Below are positions 26,684 through 35,642 of a stretch of DNA of 64,000 nucleotides, piece by piece; positions within the stretch are counted from its first letter, which is position 1, and each line of letters begins with the position of its first letter. The stretch covers positions 124,001 through 188,000 of the forward strand of contig CAMEIX010000001.1 in assembly GCA_945919075.1 (NCBI GenBank), given 5' to 3'. Under the pieces are notes generated by a model. That model did no database searches and was not told the DNA's origin. It was given only the letters and a program-made list of their open reading frames with translations. This DNA comes from an uncultured Lachnospiraceae bacterium. GTDB lineage: Bacteria > Bacillota > Clostridia > Lachnospirales > Lachnospiraceae. The position numbers were made by a program, and so were the translations under genes.

Positions 26684-28585
26684 ATGATACTTTCCTGTCA
26701 GAATATAAAAAAAGCATTTTTAGAAGAAGTTGTCCTTTCCCATGTTTCTTTTCATATAGAAGACCATGAAAAGGCAGCTATTGTAGGAATAAACGGAGCC
26801 GGCAAAACCACCCTTTTACGCATTATTATGGGAGAGCTTGCTGCCGATGAGGGGCAGGTAATCCTTGCCAAAGGAAAAACCGTGGGGTATCTTGCGCAGA
26901 ATGCCGGGCTTAGCGGTGATAATTCTATTTACGATGAACTTCTGTCCGTAAAATACGAACTGATTTCCTTAGAGCAGAAAATACGCACTACCGAACATGC
27001 CATGAAGGGTGCCACGGATTCTGAACTGGAAATCCTGATGAAACAATATACGGACGACACCCACGCTTTCGAGCGAAACGGTGGTTATCTTTACCGCAGT
27101 GAACTGATTGGAGTCCTGAAAGGTCTCGGTTTCCCGGAGGAAGATTTTGACAAAAAAATCTCCACCCTCTCCGGTGGGCAAAAGACCCGTGTGGCACTTG
27201 GCAAATTGCTTTTAAGCTCTCCCGACCTCATTATCCTGGACGAGCCTACCAATCACTTAGATATGAATTCCATAAGCTGGCTGGAAACATATTTGAAAAA
27301 TTATAAGGGTGCGGTCTTAATTGTCAGCCACGACCGTTACTTTCTGGACAGACTTGCAGAAAAGATTATCGAAATAGACCAGACTGCCGCTACTGTTTTC
27401 TCCGGCAATTATACGGATTATGCGGTGAAGAAAGAACAATTACGGATTGCCCGGATGAATGCGTACTTAAACCAGCAACGGGAAATCAAGCATCAGGAGG
27501 CGGTGATTGAGAAGCTGCGCTCCTTTAACCGGGAAAAATCCATCAAAAGAGCGGAAAGCCGTGAAAAGATGTTAAATAAAATTGAGGTTCTGGATAAGCC
27601 CACCGAGGCAAAGGCGGATATGTCCCTTACCCTCTCCCCCCGCATTGTCAGCGGGAATGATGTACTTGCTGTAACCGGCCTGTCCAAATCCTTTGGGAAC
27701 CACCATTTATTCTCGGATATTTCTTTTGAGTTGAAACGTGGAGAGCATGTTGCCATTATCGGTGACAACGGCACCGGCAAAACCACCATCTTAAAGATTT
27801 TGAATAATCTGATAGATGCCGACGGCGGCACCTGTAAGTTGGGAACCAATGTGGAAATCGGTTATTACGACCAGGAACATCAGGTACTGCATCCGGAAAA
27901 TACCTTATTTGAGGAAATCAGTAATGCCTACCCCGATATGACCAATACCGAGATTCGCAATGTACTTGCTGCCTTTCTTTTTACCGGAGATGATGTATTC
28001 AAGCGTATTTCGGAAATCAGCGGTGGGGAAAAAGGGCGAATCAGTCTGGCTAAGCTGATGCTTTCTAATGCAAATTTGCTGATCTTGGACGAGCCTACCA
28101 ACCATCTGGATATTACCTCTAAAGAAATTTTAGAGGATGCCTTAAACCGCTATACCGGTACGGTGCTTTATGTCAGCCATGACCGTTATTTTATCAATCG
28201 TACGGCAGAAAGAATCCTGGAACTTACCGCAGAGGGTCTTAAGAGTTTCGGGGGCGACTATGATTACTATCTGGAAAAGAAATTTCAGATAACGCCACAG
28301 GAAATTAAGGTTACTGCCAATTCCGCCACAGAAACAGAAAGCAAAGTTGACTGGAAGAGTCAAAAAGAGGAACAGGCAAAACAGCGTAAGAAAGAAAATG
28401 ACTTAAAGAAATGTGAACAACGAATTGAAAAACTGGAAATGGAAAAGGCAGAACTGGAAGAAAAGCTTTATGACCCTGCTATTGCCAGCAATTCAGCCGA
28501 ATTGAACAGCATATCAACACAGATTGGAGAAATAAACGAAGAATTGGAAAAAGCTTATGAAGAATGGGAAAAGCTGGCAGAATAA
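26684..28585 (+). CDS. ABC-F family ribosome-associated ATPase
   Basis: This 633-residue soluble protein has two ABC cassettes and no membrane part. Domain 1 has Walker A GINGAGKTT, signature TLSGGQKTRVALGK and ILDEPTNHLD. The linker (about 240-320) is the charged P-site tRNA interaction motif. Domain 2 has GDNGTGKTT, signature EISGGEKGRISLAK and a second LILDEPTNHLD. A C-terminal coiled coil (about 560-633) ends the protein. This matches the YdiF/Uup-like ABC-F group that acts on stalled or antibiotic-bound ribosomes. Whether it gives antibiotic resistance cannot be told from sequence. AAGGAG lies 7 bp before the ATG. Confidence 0.93.
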   Translation: MILSCQNIKKAFLEEVVLSHVSFHIEDHEKAAIVGINGAGKTTLLRIIMGELAADEGQVILAKGKTVGYLAQNAGLSGDNSIYDELLSVKYELISLEQKIRTTEHAMKGATDSELEILMKQYTDDTHAFERNGGYLYRSELIGVLKGLGFPEEDFDKKISTLSGGQKTRVALGKLLLSSPDLIILDEPTNHLDMNSISWLETYLKNYKGAVLIVSHDRYFLDRLAEKIIEIDQTAATVFSGNYTDYAVKKEQLRIARMNAYLNQQREIKHQEAVIEKLRSFNREKSIKRAESREKMLNKIEVLDKPTEAKADMSLTLSPRIVSGNDVLAVTGLSKSFGNHHLFSDISFELKRGEHVAIIGDNGTGKTTILKILNNLIDADGGTCKLGTNVEIGYYDQEHQVLHPENTLFEEISNAYPDMTNTEIRNVLAAFLFTGDDVFKRISEISGGEKGRISLAKLMLSNANLLILDEPTNHLDITSKEILEDALNRYTGTVLYVSHDRYFINRTAERILELTAEGLKSFGGDYDYYLEKKFQITPQEIKVTANSATETESKVDWKSQKEEQAKQRKKENDLKKCEQRIEKLEMEKAELEEKLYDPAIASNSAELNSISTQIGEINEELEKAYEEWEKLAE

Positions 28586-28599
28586 ACTGCCAGCTTTTT
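28570..28599. terminator. Bidirectional terminator between ABC-F gene and icd
   Basis: AAAGCTGGCAG and CTGCCAGCTTT form an 11-bp stem around a loop holding the ABC-F stop codon. TTTTT follows on the plus strand and AAAA precedes it, so it can also end the converging icd transcript, whose stop is 2 bp away. Confidence 0.85.
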
Positions 28600-28600
28600 A

Positions 28601-29806
28601 TTACATCTGCTCAAAGGTCTCACGAATGGCTTTGATAAAGTTCTCACTGTTTAAGACCGTAACATTTTCCAGAGAGGTAATGAGCGCAAGGTCCTTGGTC
28701 ATTTTACCGCTTTCTATGGTGGAAAGGGTTGCCTTTTCCAGTTTGTCGGCAAATTCCATCAGTTCCTTATTTCCATCCAGTTCGCCACGTTTTCTTAATG
28801 CTCCTGTCCATGCAAAGATGGTTGCTACGGAGTTGGTGGAGGTCTCTTCTCCCTTTAAGTGCTTGTAATAATGACGCTGTACGGTTCCGTGAGCAGCCTC
28901 ATACTCATACACACCACTGGGAGAAACCAGTACGGAGGTCATCATGGCAAGGGAACCGAATGCAGAGCTTACCATATCACTCATTACGTCTCCGTCATAG
29001 TTCTTACATGCCCAGATAAATCCGCCCTCTGCCTTCATGACTCTCGCTACAGCATCATCAATCAGGGTGTAGAAATATTCAATACCCAGTTCTTCAAATT
29101 TAGCCTTATATTCGTTTTCATAAATTTCTGCAAAGATATCCTTAAAGGTATGGTCATATTTCTTGGAAATGGTATCCTTGGTAGCAAACCAGAGATCCTG
29201 CTTGGTATCAATCGCATAATTAAAGCATGCTCTTGCAAAGCTGGTAATGGATTTGTCCGTATTGTGAATCCCCTGAAGCACACCGGCACCGGTAAAGTTG
29301 TGGATTAATTCTCTCGTCTCTTTACCATCTTCTGCGGTAAATACCAGTTCTGCCTTGCCTGCTCCCGGTACTTTAATCTCCGTATTCTTGTAAACATCAC
29401 CATAGGCATGTCTTGCCAGGGTTATGGGCTTCTTCCAGTTCTTTACACAGGGTTCGATACCCTTCACTACAATAGGAGCGCGGAAAACAGTTCCGTCCAA
29501 AATGGCACGGATGGTTCCGTTCGGGCTCTTCCACATTTCTTTTAAGTTGTATTCGGTCATACGTGCCGCATTCGGGGTAATGGTGGCACATTTTACGGCT
29601 ACACCATATTTCAGGGTGGCATTGGCACTATCGACGGTGACCTGATCATTGGTTTCATTACGATACTCAAGACCCAAATCGTAATACTCTGTCTTCAAAT
29701 CAATGTAAGGAAGTAACAGTTCATCCTTAATGATTTTCCAGAGAATTCTGGTCATTTCGTCTCCGTCCATTTCCACAAGGGGGGTTGTCATCTGAATTTT
29801 GCTCAT
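28601..29806 (-). CDS. icd: NADP-dependent isocitrate dehydrogenase
   Basis: This 401-residue dimeric type (eukaryote-like) enzyme oxidises isocitrate to 2-oxoglutarate and CO2, making NADPH. It opens [20 protein letters not shown], with the substrate-site region [21 protein letters not shown] (in part) and [25 protein letters not shown] (in part), then the C-terminal [12 protein letters not shown] used ATG 29806 because GGAGG lies 7 bp upstream; a start 13 codons earlier sits before this site. It is the last gene of the operon after the Re-citrate synthase and GntR genes. No aconitase is in the window. Confidence 0.95.
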   Translation of the reverse strand: MSKIQMTTPLVEMDGDEMTRILWKIIKDELLLPYIDLKTEYYDLGLEYRNETNDQVTVDSANATLKYGVAVKCATITPNAARMTEYNLKEMWKSPNGTIRAILDGTVFRAPIVVKGIEPCVKNWKKPITLARHAYGDVYKNTEIKVPGAGKAELVFTAEDGKETRELIHNFTGAGVLQGIHNTDKSITSFARACFNYAIDTKQDLWFATKDTISKKYDHTFKDIFAEIYENEYKAKFEELGIEYFYTLIDDAVARVMKAEGGFIWACKNYDGDVMSDMVSSAFGSLAMMTSVLVSPSGVYEYEAAHGTVQRHYYKHLKGEETSTNSVATIFAWTGALRKRGELDGNKELMEFADKLEKATLSTIESGKMTKDLALITSLENVTVLNSENFIKAIRETFEQM

Positions 29807-29822
29807 TTTCTTTCCTCCAAAA

Positions 29823-30512
29823 TTAATTTTTTTCATATGCTTCATGCAATCCGTTTTTCACCATATTCTCATAGGCATTTATCATGTGCATGCGGGCAAG
29901 TTCCTCTGCCTCGTCTGCATTCTTGGCTTTCATGGCAAGCATAATTTTTTCATGCTCTTCATTGCTGGCTTTACTACGCTTTGCATCCGCCAGAGTTTTT
30001 CTTCTGACACGCAGAACATAGGCGTGAAGTTCCCTCAGACGCTGTTCCAAAATTTTCGAGCAACATGCTTCGTAGAGAATCTCATGGAAACGGTTGTCCA
30101 ACTCTGCAATCTGCTCCATATGCCCTTTTTCGGCATGAAATCTGGCCAGATATACAATCTCTTCCATTTCCTCAAGCTGTTCTTCCGTGATATGTTCGGT
30201 TGCCCATCTGGCACACAGTCCCTCCAAATGGGAACGGATCATATAGATGTCCTTGACATCCTTTTCCGTGATTCCGGTTACATAAGCTCCTTTATTCGGA
30301 ATAATCTGAATCAGCCCTTCCAGTTCCAACTGTCTGAATGCTTCCCTGACCGGTGTACGGCTGACTCCCATTTCCTCTCCGATTGTAACTTCCTTCAGTT
30401 CTTCAAAATCATCATATTTACCATTCAGGATATCTTCACGCAATTTATGGAATACTCTGCCGCGCAGAGAATACTTATCCGTTACTTCCTGCTTCACATC
30501 AAATTTTTCCAC
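29823..30512 (-). CDS. GntR-family regulator, FCD (FadR-like) subfamily
   Basis: This 229-residue DNA-binding protein has an N-terminal winged helix (about 15-85) with [22 protein letters not shown] and [11 protein letters not shown]. The C-terminal all-helical FCD domain has [13 protein letters not shown] and [12 protein letters not shown], the latter with metal-ligand-type Asp/His. GTG is the start, with GGAGGGG 4 bp upstream. It lies between the Re-citrate synthase and icd genes. A GntR-type palindrome covers the operon promoter, so it probably senses a metabolite of this pathway; the ligand is unknown. Confidence 0.92.
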   Translation of the reverse strand: MEKFDVKQEVTDKYSLRGRVFHKLREDILNGKYDDFEELKEVTIGEEMGVSRTPVREAFRQLELEGLIQIIPNKGAYVTGITEKDVKDIYMIRSHLEGLCARWATEHITEEQLEEMEEIVYLARFHAEKGHMEQIAELDNRFHEILYEACCSKILEQRLRELHAYVLRVRRKTLADAKRSKASNEEHEKIMLAMKAKNADEAEELARMHMINAYENMVKNGLHEAYEKN

Positions 30513-30525
30513 CGTACCCCTCCGT

Positions 30526-31935
30526 TTATCCTATGGTAATCTGCATTTCCTCACAGGTTTTGTTAATAATCTCAACCAGTTCCTCATCGGTTAAGACCGT
30601 TACACGACCGCCTGCATATTCCTCATCCACCCAAAGTTTGATCCTTTTCACAAGTTCACTGTTCTTGTCCACCATCTTATCACCTTTTAACTTATAATAG
30701 GTATTCATCCAGTGAGCAATGCCTGCCAGTCCGGAAGTGTTGGAAACTGCGCAGAGAACAGGTCTGTTTAAGAATTTATCGGTATCAAAAATATTATAAA
30801 TCTCCTCATTTTTCAGAAGTCCGTCGGCATGAATACCGGCACGGGTTACGTTGAAATTCTTGCCTACAAAGGGAGTTCTGTCCGGAATGTGGTAACCGAT
30901 TTCCTTTTCATAATATTCTGCCAGTTCGGTTATCACGGTGGTATCCATTCCGTTTAAGTCTCCACGAAGCTGTGCGTATTCAAATACCATTGCCTCAAGA
31001 GGTGTATTCCCGGTCCTTTCCCCAATACCAAATAAAGAGGTATTGATACCGGAACAACCGTATAACCAGGCCGTCGTAGAGTTGGAAACTGCCTTGTAAA
31101 AATCATTATGACCATGCCATTCCATGTTCTCGGAAGGAACGCCTGCATGGGTGGTAAGTGCATAAATAATGCCCTGTACGCTTCGGGGAATAACGGCACC
31201 GGGGAAGTTAACGCCGTACCCCATGGTATCACAGGCACGTACCTTAATCGGTATCTTATACTGCTCTTGTAATTTCATCAGTTCGCGGCAAAAAGGAACC
31301 ACATAACCGTAAATATCGGCACGTGTGATATCCTCCAGATGACATCTGGGACTGATTCCCTCCTCCAGACAGTCACGAATTACACTTAAATAATGCTCCA
31401 TGGCCTGCTTTCTGGTCATCTTAAGTTTTAAGAAAATATGATAGTCGGAACAACTAACCAGTATACCCGTTTCCTTCATACCGATTTCTTTTACCAGTTT
31501 GAAATCTTCCTTACTGGCACGAATCCAGCTTGTAATCTCCGGGTATTTGTAGCCCCTTTCCATACATTTATACACTGCATCCCTGTCCTTCTTGCTGTAA
31601 AGGAAAAACTCCGATGCACGAATCATACCGTTCGGTCCGCCAAGCTTATGTAAATAATCATAAATCGTTACAATCTGCTCTGTGGTATAGGGTGCACGGC
31701 TTTGCTGACCGTCACGGAAGGTAGTATCGGTAATCCAGATATCCTTCGGCATATTGTGAGGTACAATACGGTCATTAAAAGGAATTTTGGGTATCTCTGA
31801 ATAAGGGAACATATTCCGGAATACATTCGGTTTTTCCACATCATCCAGAATATAGATATGCTCTTCTATCTGCAATAAGTTATTGCGGTCATTCATATGA
31901 ATCGGCCGGTTTTCGAAAGTATCATTTTCCTGCAT
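30526..31935 (-). CDS. Probable (Re)-citrate synthase, homocitrate/isopropylmalate synthase family
   Basis: This 469-residue TIM-barrel Claisen condensation enzyme has WITDTTFRDGQQSRAPYT (metal and substrate site), HLEDITRAD, EWHGHNDFYKAVSNST and GERTGNTPLEAM. It lacks the C-terminal LeuA allosteric domain. Automatic annotation would usually say isopropylmalate or homocitrate synthase. The operon with icd fits Re-citrate synthase instead, as found next to icd in C. acetobutylicum and characterised in C. kluyveri. The product would be citrate from acetyl-CoA and oxaloacetate, feeding 2-oxoglutarate and glutamate synthesis. The start is ATG 31935, with AGAGG 7 bp upstream. Homocitrate synthase remains the main alternative. 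Confidence 0.8.
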   Translation of the reverse strand: MQENDTFENRPIHMNDRNNLLQIEEHIYILDDVEKPNVFRNMFPYSEIPKIPFNDRIVPHNMPKDIWITDTTFRDGQQSRAPYTTEQIVTIYDYLHKLGGPNGMIRASEFFLYSKKDRDAVYKCMERGYKYPEITSWIRASKEDFKLVKEIGMKETGILVSCSDYHIFLKLKMTRKQAMEHYLSVIRDCLEEGISPRCHLEDITRADIYGYVVPFCRELMKLQEQYKIPIKVRACDTMGYGVNFPGAVIPRSVQGIIYALTTHAGVPSENMEWHGHNDFYKAVSNSTTAWLYGCSGINTSLFGIGERTGNTPLEAMVFEYAQLRGDLNGMDTTVITELAEYYEKEIGYHIPDRTPFVGKNFNVTRAGIHADGLLKNEEIYNIFDTDKFLNRPVLCAVSNTSGLAGIAHWMNTYYKLKGDKMVDKNSELVKRIKLWVDEEYAGGRVTVLTDEELVEIINKTCEEMQITIG

Positions 31936-31964
31936 TTTCATACCTCTTTCTTATGCATTTTAAT

Positions 31965-32002
31965 TCTCGTATAATTGTATACAATCATACGAGACCTGTC
32001 AA
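31965..32002 (-). promoter_or_regulatory. Promoter with 30-bp palindromic operator for the Re-citrate synthase-gntR-icd operon
   Basis: TTGACA (31997-32002), 17 bp, TACAAT (31974-31979). The palindrome at 31965-31994 has arms TCTCGTAT-G-ATTGTA and TACAAT-T-ATACGAGA, with one mismatched pair. Its core ATTGTATACAAT resembles GntR-family operators and covers the -10 and most of the spacer. A bound dimer would block RNA polymerase. The site lies over the stop codon of the upstream protease gene. Confidence 0.8.
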
Positions 32003-32902
32003 TACCTTTTTCACGTTAATCATCCCGTATCCCTGTTTATTAAGAGGTTCCTTTAAGTCCTCAGCGGATAACAGTAATTTTCTTACCACTGTTTTGTTAT
32101 CCCAATCAGGACAACACTGCAAAATTAACGCAACGGCTCCCGAAACAATGGGTGCCGCCATGGATGTGCCACTTTTTTTAATATAGGCATCGGTATAGGT
32201 TCCCCGATATTTTTTAATCCGGTTATTACAGGATATGATATCCGTACCGGGAGCCACCAGATCCGGTTTAATATATTTATCATGTTCTCCGCCTCTGGCA
32301 GAGTAAGTTTCACATCTTCCGCTCTTTTGCTTAAAATACAGTCCGTCATGACAACCCACGGTCAAAAAATCCTTGCACTTGCCGATATTGGATATGGTAT
32401 TCACAGCCGGTCCCGTATTTCCGGCAGCACATACCACAATGATGCCGTTCTCCACGGCTTCCATAAGTTTTTCCAGAAGAAATTTTTCTTTCTTCTCACT
32501 CATACTGCCCCCAAGACCGACAGAAATATTAAGTACACGTATGGAATATCGATTCTTGTTTTTTATTACCCAGTCAATACCATCAATCATATGAAAAACG
32601 GTACCATTTCCGTTATAGTCCAATACTTTTCCAACCAGAATCTTGGCACCGGGTGCAATACCCTTGTACCTTCCGCCGGACAATTTTCCCGAGCCGCATG
32701 CAATTCCGCACACATGCGTTCCATGTCCTTTTTCATCATAAATTCCGGTTTTATGATTTACAAAATCCTGAAAATCGAGAATATGGTCTTTCAAATCGGG
32801 ATGCGCGGCGATGCCAGTATCCAATATGGCTATATTGCATACTGCATTTGCTTTGGACATAATTCCATCCGTACAACCGATTTGTTCCCTGACTCTGTAC
32901 AT
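31985..32902 (-). CDS. Subtilisin-like serine protease (S8) without signal peptide
   Basis: The 305-residue peptidase has the catalytic triad motifs AILDTGIAAHPDL (Asp), GHGTHVCGIA (His) and KSGTSMAAPIVSGA (Ser), plus the oxyanion Asn in VVCAAGNTGP. There is no signal peptide or pro-domain, so it looks like an intracellular (ISP/AprX-like) subtilase. It lies just downstream of the BspA-like surface gene. Its apparent Shine-Dalgarno GGAG (7 bp before the ATG) is inside the right arm of the terminator hairpin of that gene. The 3' end overlaps the promoter of the next operon. Confidence 0.93.
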   Translation of the reverse strand: MYRVREQIGCTDGIMSKANAVCNIAILDTGIAAHPDLKDHILDFQDFVNHKTGIYDEKGHGTHVCGIACGSGKLSGGRYKGIAPGAKILVGKVLDYNGNGTVFHMIDGIDWVIKNKNRYSIRVLNISVGLGGSMSEKKEKFLLEKLMEAVENGIIVVCAAGNTGPAVNTISNIGKCKDFLTVGCHDGLYFKQKSGRCETYSARGGEHDKYIKPDLVAPGTDIISCNNRIKKYRGTYTDAYIKKSGTSMAAPIVSGAVALILQCCPDWDNKTVVRKLLLSAEDLKEPLNKQGYGMINVKKVLTGLV

Positions 32903-32906
32903 AACA

Positions 32907-32942
32907 AAACTCCGGCTTTTTTCTTATAATATGCCGGAGTTT
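32907..32942 (-). terminator. Terminator after BspA-like protein 1, overlapping the protease ribosome-binding site
   Basis: AAACTCCGGC and GCCGGAGTTT form a 10-bp perfect stem with a 16-base loop, followed by TTG on the minus strand. The strong stem but short U-tract and the embedded GGAG suggest partial read-through with control of protease translation. Confidence 0.7.
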
Positions 32943-32950
32943 ATGAACTG

Positions 32951-35626
32951 CTATTTAATTTTTCGTTTTCTCTTCACCAACAGATTGGCAATCCCTAAAG
33001 CTATAAGCGCTGCAGAAAGAAAATACTTCGGGTGAATTCTGTCACCGGTATCCGGCGAACTGTCAATTTTATGGAATCCGGTAATGGTGGTCTGCCCGCC
33101 GTAAACCGTTCCTTTCCCGTAAAGATTGGATTCTTTTTCTGTGGCATAAAATACAAACGGAGATAAATGTTTGATTTCCACAATTAAATAATCCTCTTCT
33201 CTCCGGTAACTTACATTTTCCAGCTGGCCGTTTGCATCCACCGTCAGAATACGCAGAGAGGAATTATTATACTCCTTAGGAATCGTTATTTTTATAGAGA
33301 AATTATGACTACCAAAATATTTTACCGGAATGAGCGAGGCCATGTCCGTCAGACGAATGTCAACGCAATGCAGATTTTCCGGAAGGATTGTACGGTAAAC
33401 CTCTTTGTAAGCATCCTTCACTTTCTGATAATCACTTTCATCACTTATTTCCAGAGTAAAACTACCCTTTATGCCATCTTCCAAAACATCTGCCGACTGA
33501 ATAAAACTGCTGTTATTCTTTACATACAGGGCATCCACTTCCGAAATAAAATCGGAAAACGAAGAGACATCACTGGCACCAAGGACTGTAAAACTTTTTT
33601 CTCCAACCGTTATTTCCGACGGAATCGAAGCTCTTTCATATTCTTCTGCCGTATATCCCGAGAAAAGAATTCGTGCCTCTCCCTTTTCCTCATCCATGAC
33701 GGCAATGACACCTTTTAACAGATTCTTGTCCGTCGCAAGAACGGTATCCTCGAAATCCTTTAGGGAAAAGGTATCCATAACAAGAACCATACCCACATTA
33801 CCAAGATACGGAGCGGTATTCTCTTCTTCCAGATACTCTCTTGTTTCTTCATAGGAGGCCTTAGGCAGTCGGTCTTTGGAATCAAACACCAGAATATCCG
33901 CACTGACAGCCATATACCCTAATTCTTCTACATTTTCCTTAACATGGAATTCATGAAAATCACATTGTAAGAAAGCCTTATCCCCAATCCGGGTAACATT
34001 TTCTGCCCCTTCCACCAGTTGCAAATTGGAGCAATTATAAAAGGCTCCTTCCCCAATCGTTTTGACCGAATCCGGGATGGTTACGGAGGTTACAAAATGA
34101 TTGTCCAAAAAGGCATAGCTTCCGATTGTCTTCACCGTATCCGGTATGCGAATGGACGATTCCTTTCCACGGTAAGCGATAAGAATTCCATCACCCACAA
34201 TTAAGAAATCCTCTCCCTCCTCCTTCATCCAGTTATCCAGCCAGGGAGTATTGTCAAATGCTTTCGGCTCTATTTCTTTTACGCTGCCCGGAATAAAAAC
34301 GGATTGCAATCTGTCACAGTGATAAAAGGCGCCATAGCCTATCTTTGTCACCCCAAACGGGATGTGAATTTTATCCAGATTGCTGCGGGCAAAGGAAAAT
34401 CTGCCGATTTCCTTTATGTCCTCTTCGAACTCGTAATCCCTGAGGGTGGTATCCTTATAAAAAGCATAATCCGCCAGAATCTTATTAAAAACAGTAAACT
34501 TGGGGATATCTTTGTTCTTTTCTATGAGAATTTCTTCTACCTCTTCCTCCTCGTCCTGAATCACCGACGAACTGCTATTACTCTTTGCACTGTCAATGAA
34601 AACAATGGCACTGTTTCCTACCACAAACGTTCCACCTAAAATCTGATCCTTATCCGGGTCATAATATTCGGAAGGGGTGGTAAGAACAGACTCCTCCACA
34701 TGAATGATTTCCTGTTGCTCCTCTTCCCCCAAAATTTCTCTATTTGCCAGATAATCCTGATAGTACCGGTAAGCATAGGTACCCTCTTCTGCAACAATTT
34801 CCAGGTTCCTGCATCCGTCAAAAGCTGTTTCGTGAATATCCGTTACGGAAACCGGAATCACCACTTTCTTTAACTTTACGCAATCTTCAAAAGCCTTTAT
34901 ACCGATTCTTCTTACGGAGAGCGGTATGGTAATTTCTTCCAACGATTTACAATTTGAGAAAGCATAGTCCGGTATGTTCTTAAGTTTGGAACCAAGGCCT
35001 ACACTTTTGATTTCTTTACTTCCCCAAAAAGCATATGCATCCACATCCTCCACCGAAGACGGCATGGAAAAGTAATCGTTCTTCCTGCCGGGAAGCACCA
35101 GATACAATTTCTTTATTTCATCATCGTATAAACAACCATCCTTAACCGTAAAATAAGCATTTTTTGAAGCCACGGTAAGAACGGACAACTGAGGACAATT
35201 TGCAAAGCAGCCGATTCCGATATCTTTCAGGCTGTTTCCCAGTTTGACCTCTTTTAGTGACGCACATCGGCTGAAAGCACCGTTGCCAAGTGTAACCAGA
35301 CTATCCGGAAGTGTAACTTTGGTAAGACCGTCACATCCGGCAAAAGCACAATAGGATATTTCTTCTAATTTATCCCCTTCAAAGCGCACTTCTTCCATCT
35401 CGTCATGCCCTGCAAATGCCTCATCTTCTATGCGTGTAACATAAGCAGGAACAGACACGACCTGCGCCGTGCCTGTATATTTTACAAGTATGGTATCTTT
35501 TATCTGAAAATCGCTTTCCGACGCTTTGGTTGTGTCTGCTGACACAGAATCTGCCGGAATCTGCGTAATCGCTACTGCTAATGCAAACAGCAGGATACTG
35601 ATTGATATACGAAGTGCTTTTTTCAT
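32951..35626 (-). CDS. BspA-type leucine-rich-repeat surface protein 1 with SPDTG sorting signal
   Basis: This 891-residue secreted protein has a signal peptide at 1-30 (MKKALRISISILLFALAVAI, cleavage near SVSA). LRR_5/BspA repeats occur in two blocks (about 45-285 and 395-600), with units like IPDSVKTIGEGAFYNCSNL. A non-repeat domain follows. The tail SPDTG (857-861), then a hydrophobic helix and KRKRK, is a cell-wall sorting signal of the (S/P)PxTG kind recognised by class B sortases in C. difficile. The sortase gene lies in the same operon. It probably mediates adhesion. The start has AGGA 7 bp upstream. Confidence 0.9.
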   Translation of the reverse strand: MKKALRISISILLFALAVAITQIPADSVSADTTKASESDFQIKDTILVKYTGTAQVVSVPAYVTRIEDEAFAGHDEMEEVRFEGDKLEEISYCAFAGCDGLTKVTLPDSLVTLGNGAFSRCASLKEVKLGNSLKDIGIGCFANCPQLSVLTVASKNAYFTVKDGCLYDDEIKKLYLVLPGRKNDYFSMPSSVEDVDAYAFWGSKEIKSVGLGSKLKNIPDYAFSNCKSLEEITIPLSVRRIGIKAFEDCVKLKKVVIPVSVTDIHETAFDGCRNLEIVAEEGTYAYRYYQDYLANREILGEEEQQEIIHVEESVLTTPSEYYDPDKDQILGGTFVVGNSAIVFIDSAKSNSSSSVIQDEEEEVEEILIEKNKDIPKFTVFNKILADYAFYKDTTLRDYEFEEDIKEIGRFSFARSNLDKIHIPFGVTKIGYGAFYHCDRLQSVFIPGSVKEIEPKAFDNTPWLDNWMKEEGEDFLIVGDGILIAYRGKESSIRIPDTVKTIGSYAFLDNHFVTSVTIPDSVKTIGEGAFYNCSNLQLVEGAENVTRIGDKAFLQCDFHEFHVKENVEELGYMAVSADILVFDSKDRLPKASYEETREYLEEENTAPYLGNVGMVLVMDTFSLKDFEDTVLATDKNLLKGVIAVMDEEKGEARILFSGYTAEEYERASIPSEITVGEKSFTVLGASDVSSFSDFISEVDALYVKNNSSFIQSADVLEDGIKGSFTLEISDESDYQKVKDAYKEVYRTILPENLHCVDIRLTDMASLIPVKYFGSHNFSIKITIPKEYNNSSLRILTVDANGQLENVSYRREEDYLIVEIKHLSPFVFYATEKESNLYGKGTVYGGQTTITGFHKIDSSPDTGDRIHPKYFLSAALIALGIANLLVKRKRKIK

Positions 35627-35642
35627 ACCTTTTTCCTGTCGC

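Noticed and set aside
29799..30539. 246-codon plus-strand frame opposite the GntR gene
   Set aside because: Antisense to a clear GntR-FCD protein; Phe/His/Cys-rich translation typical of a shadow.
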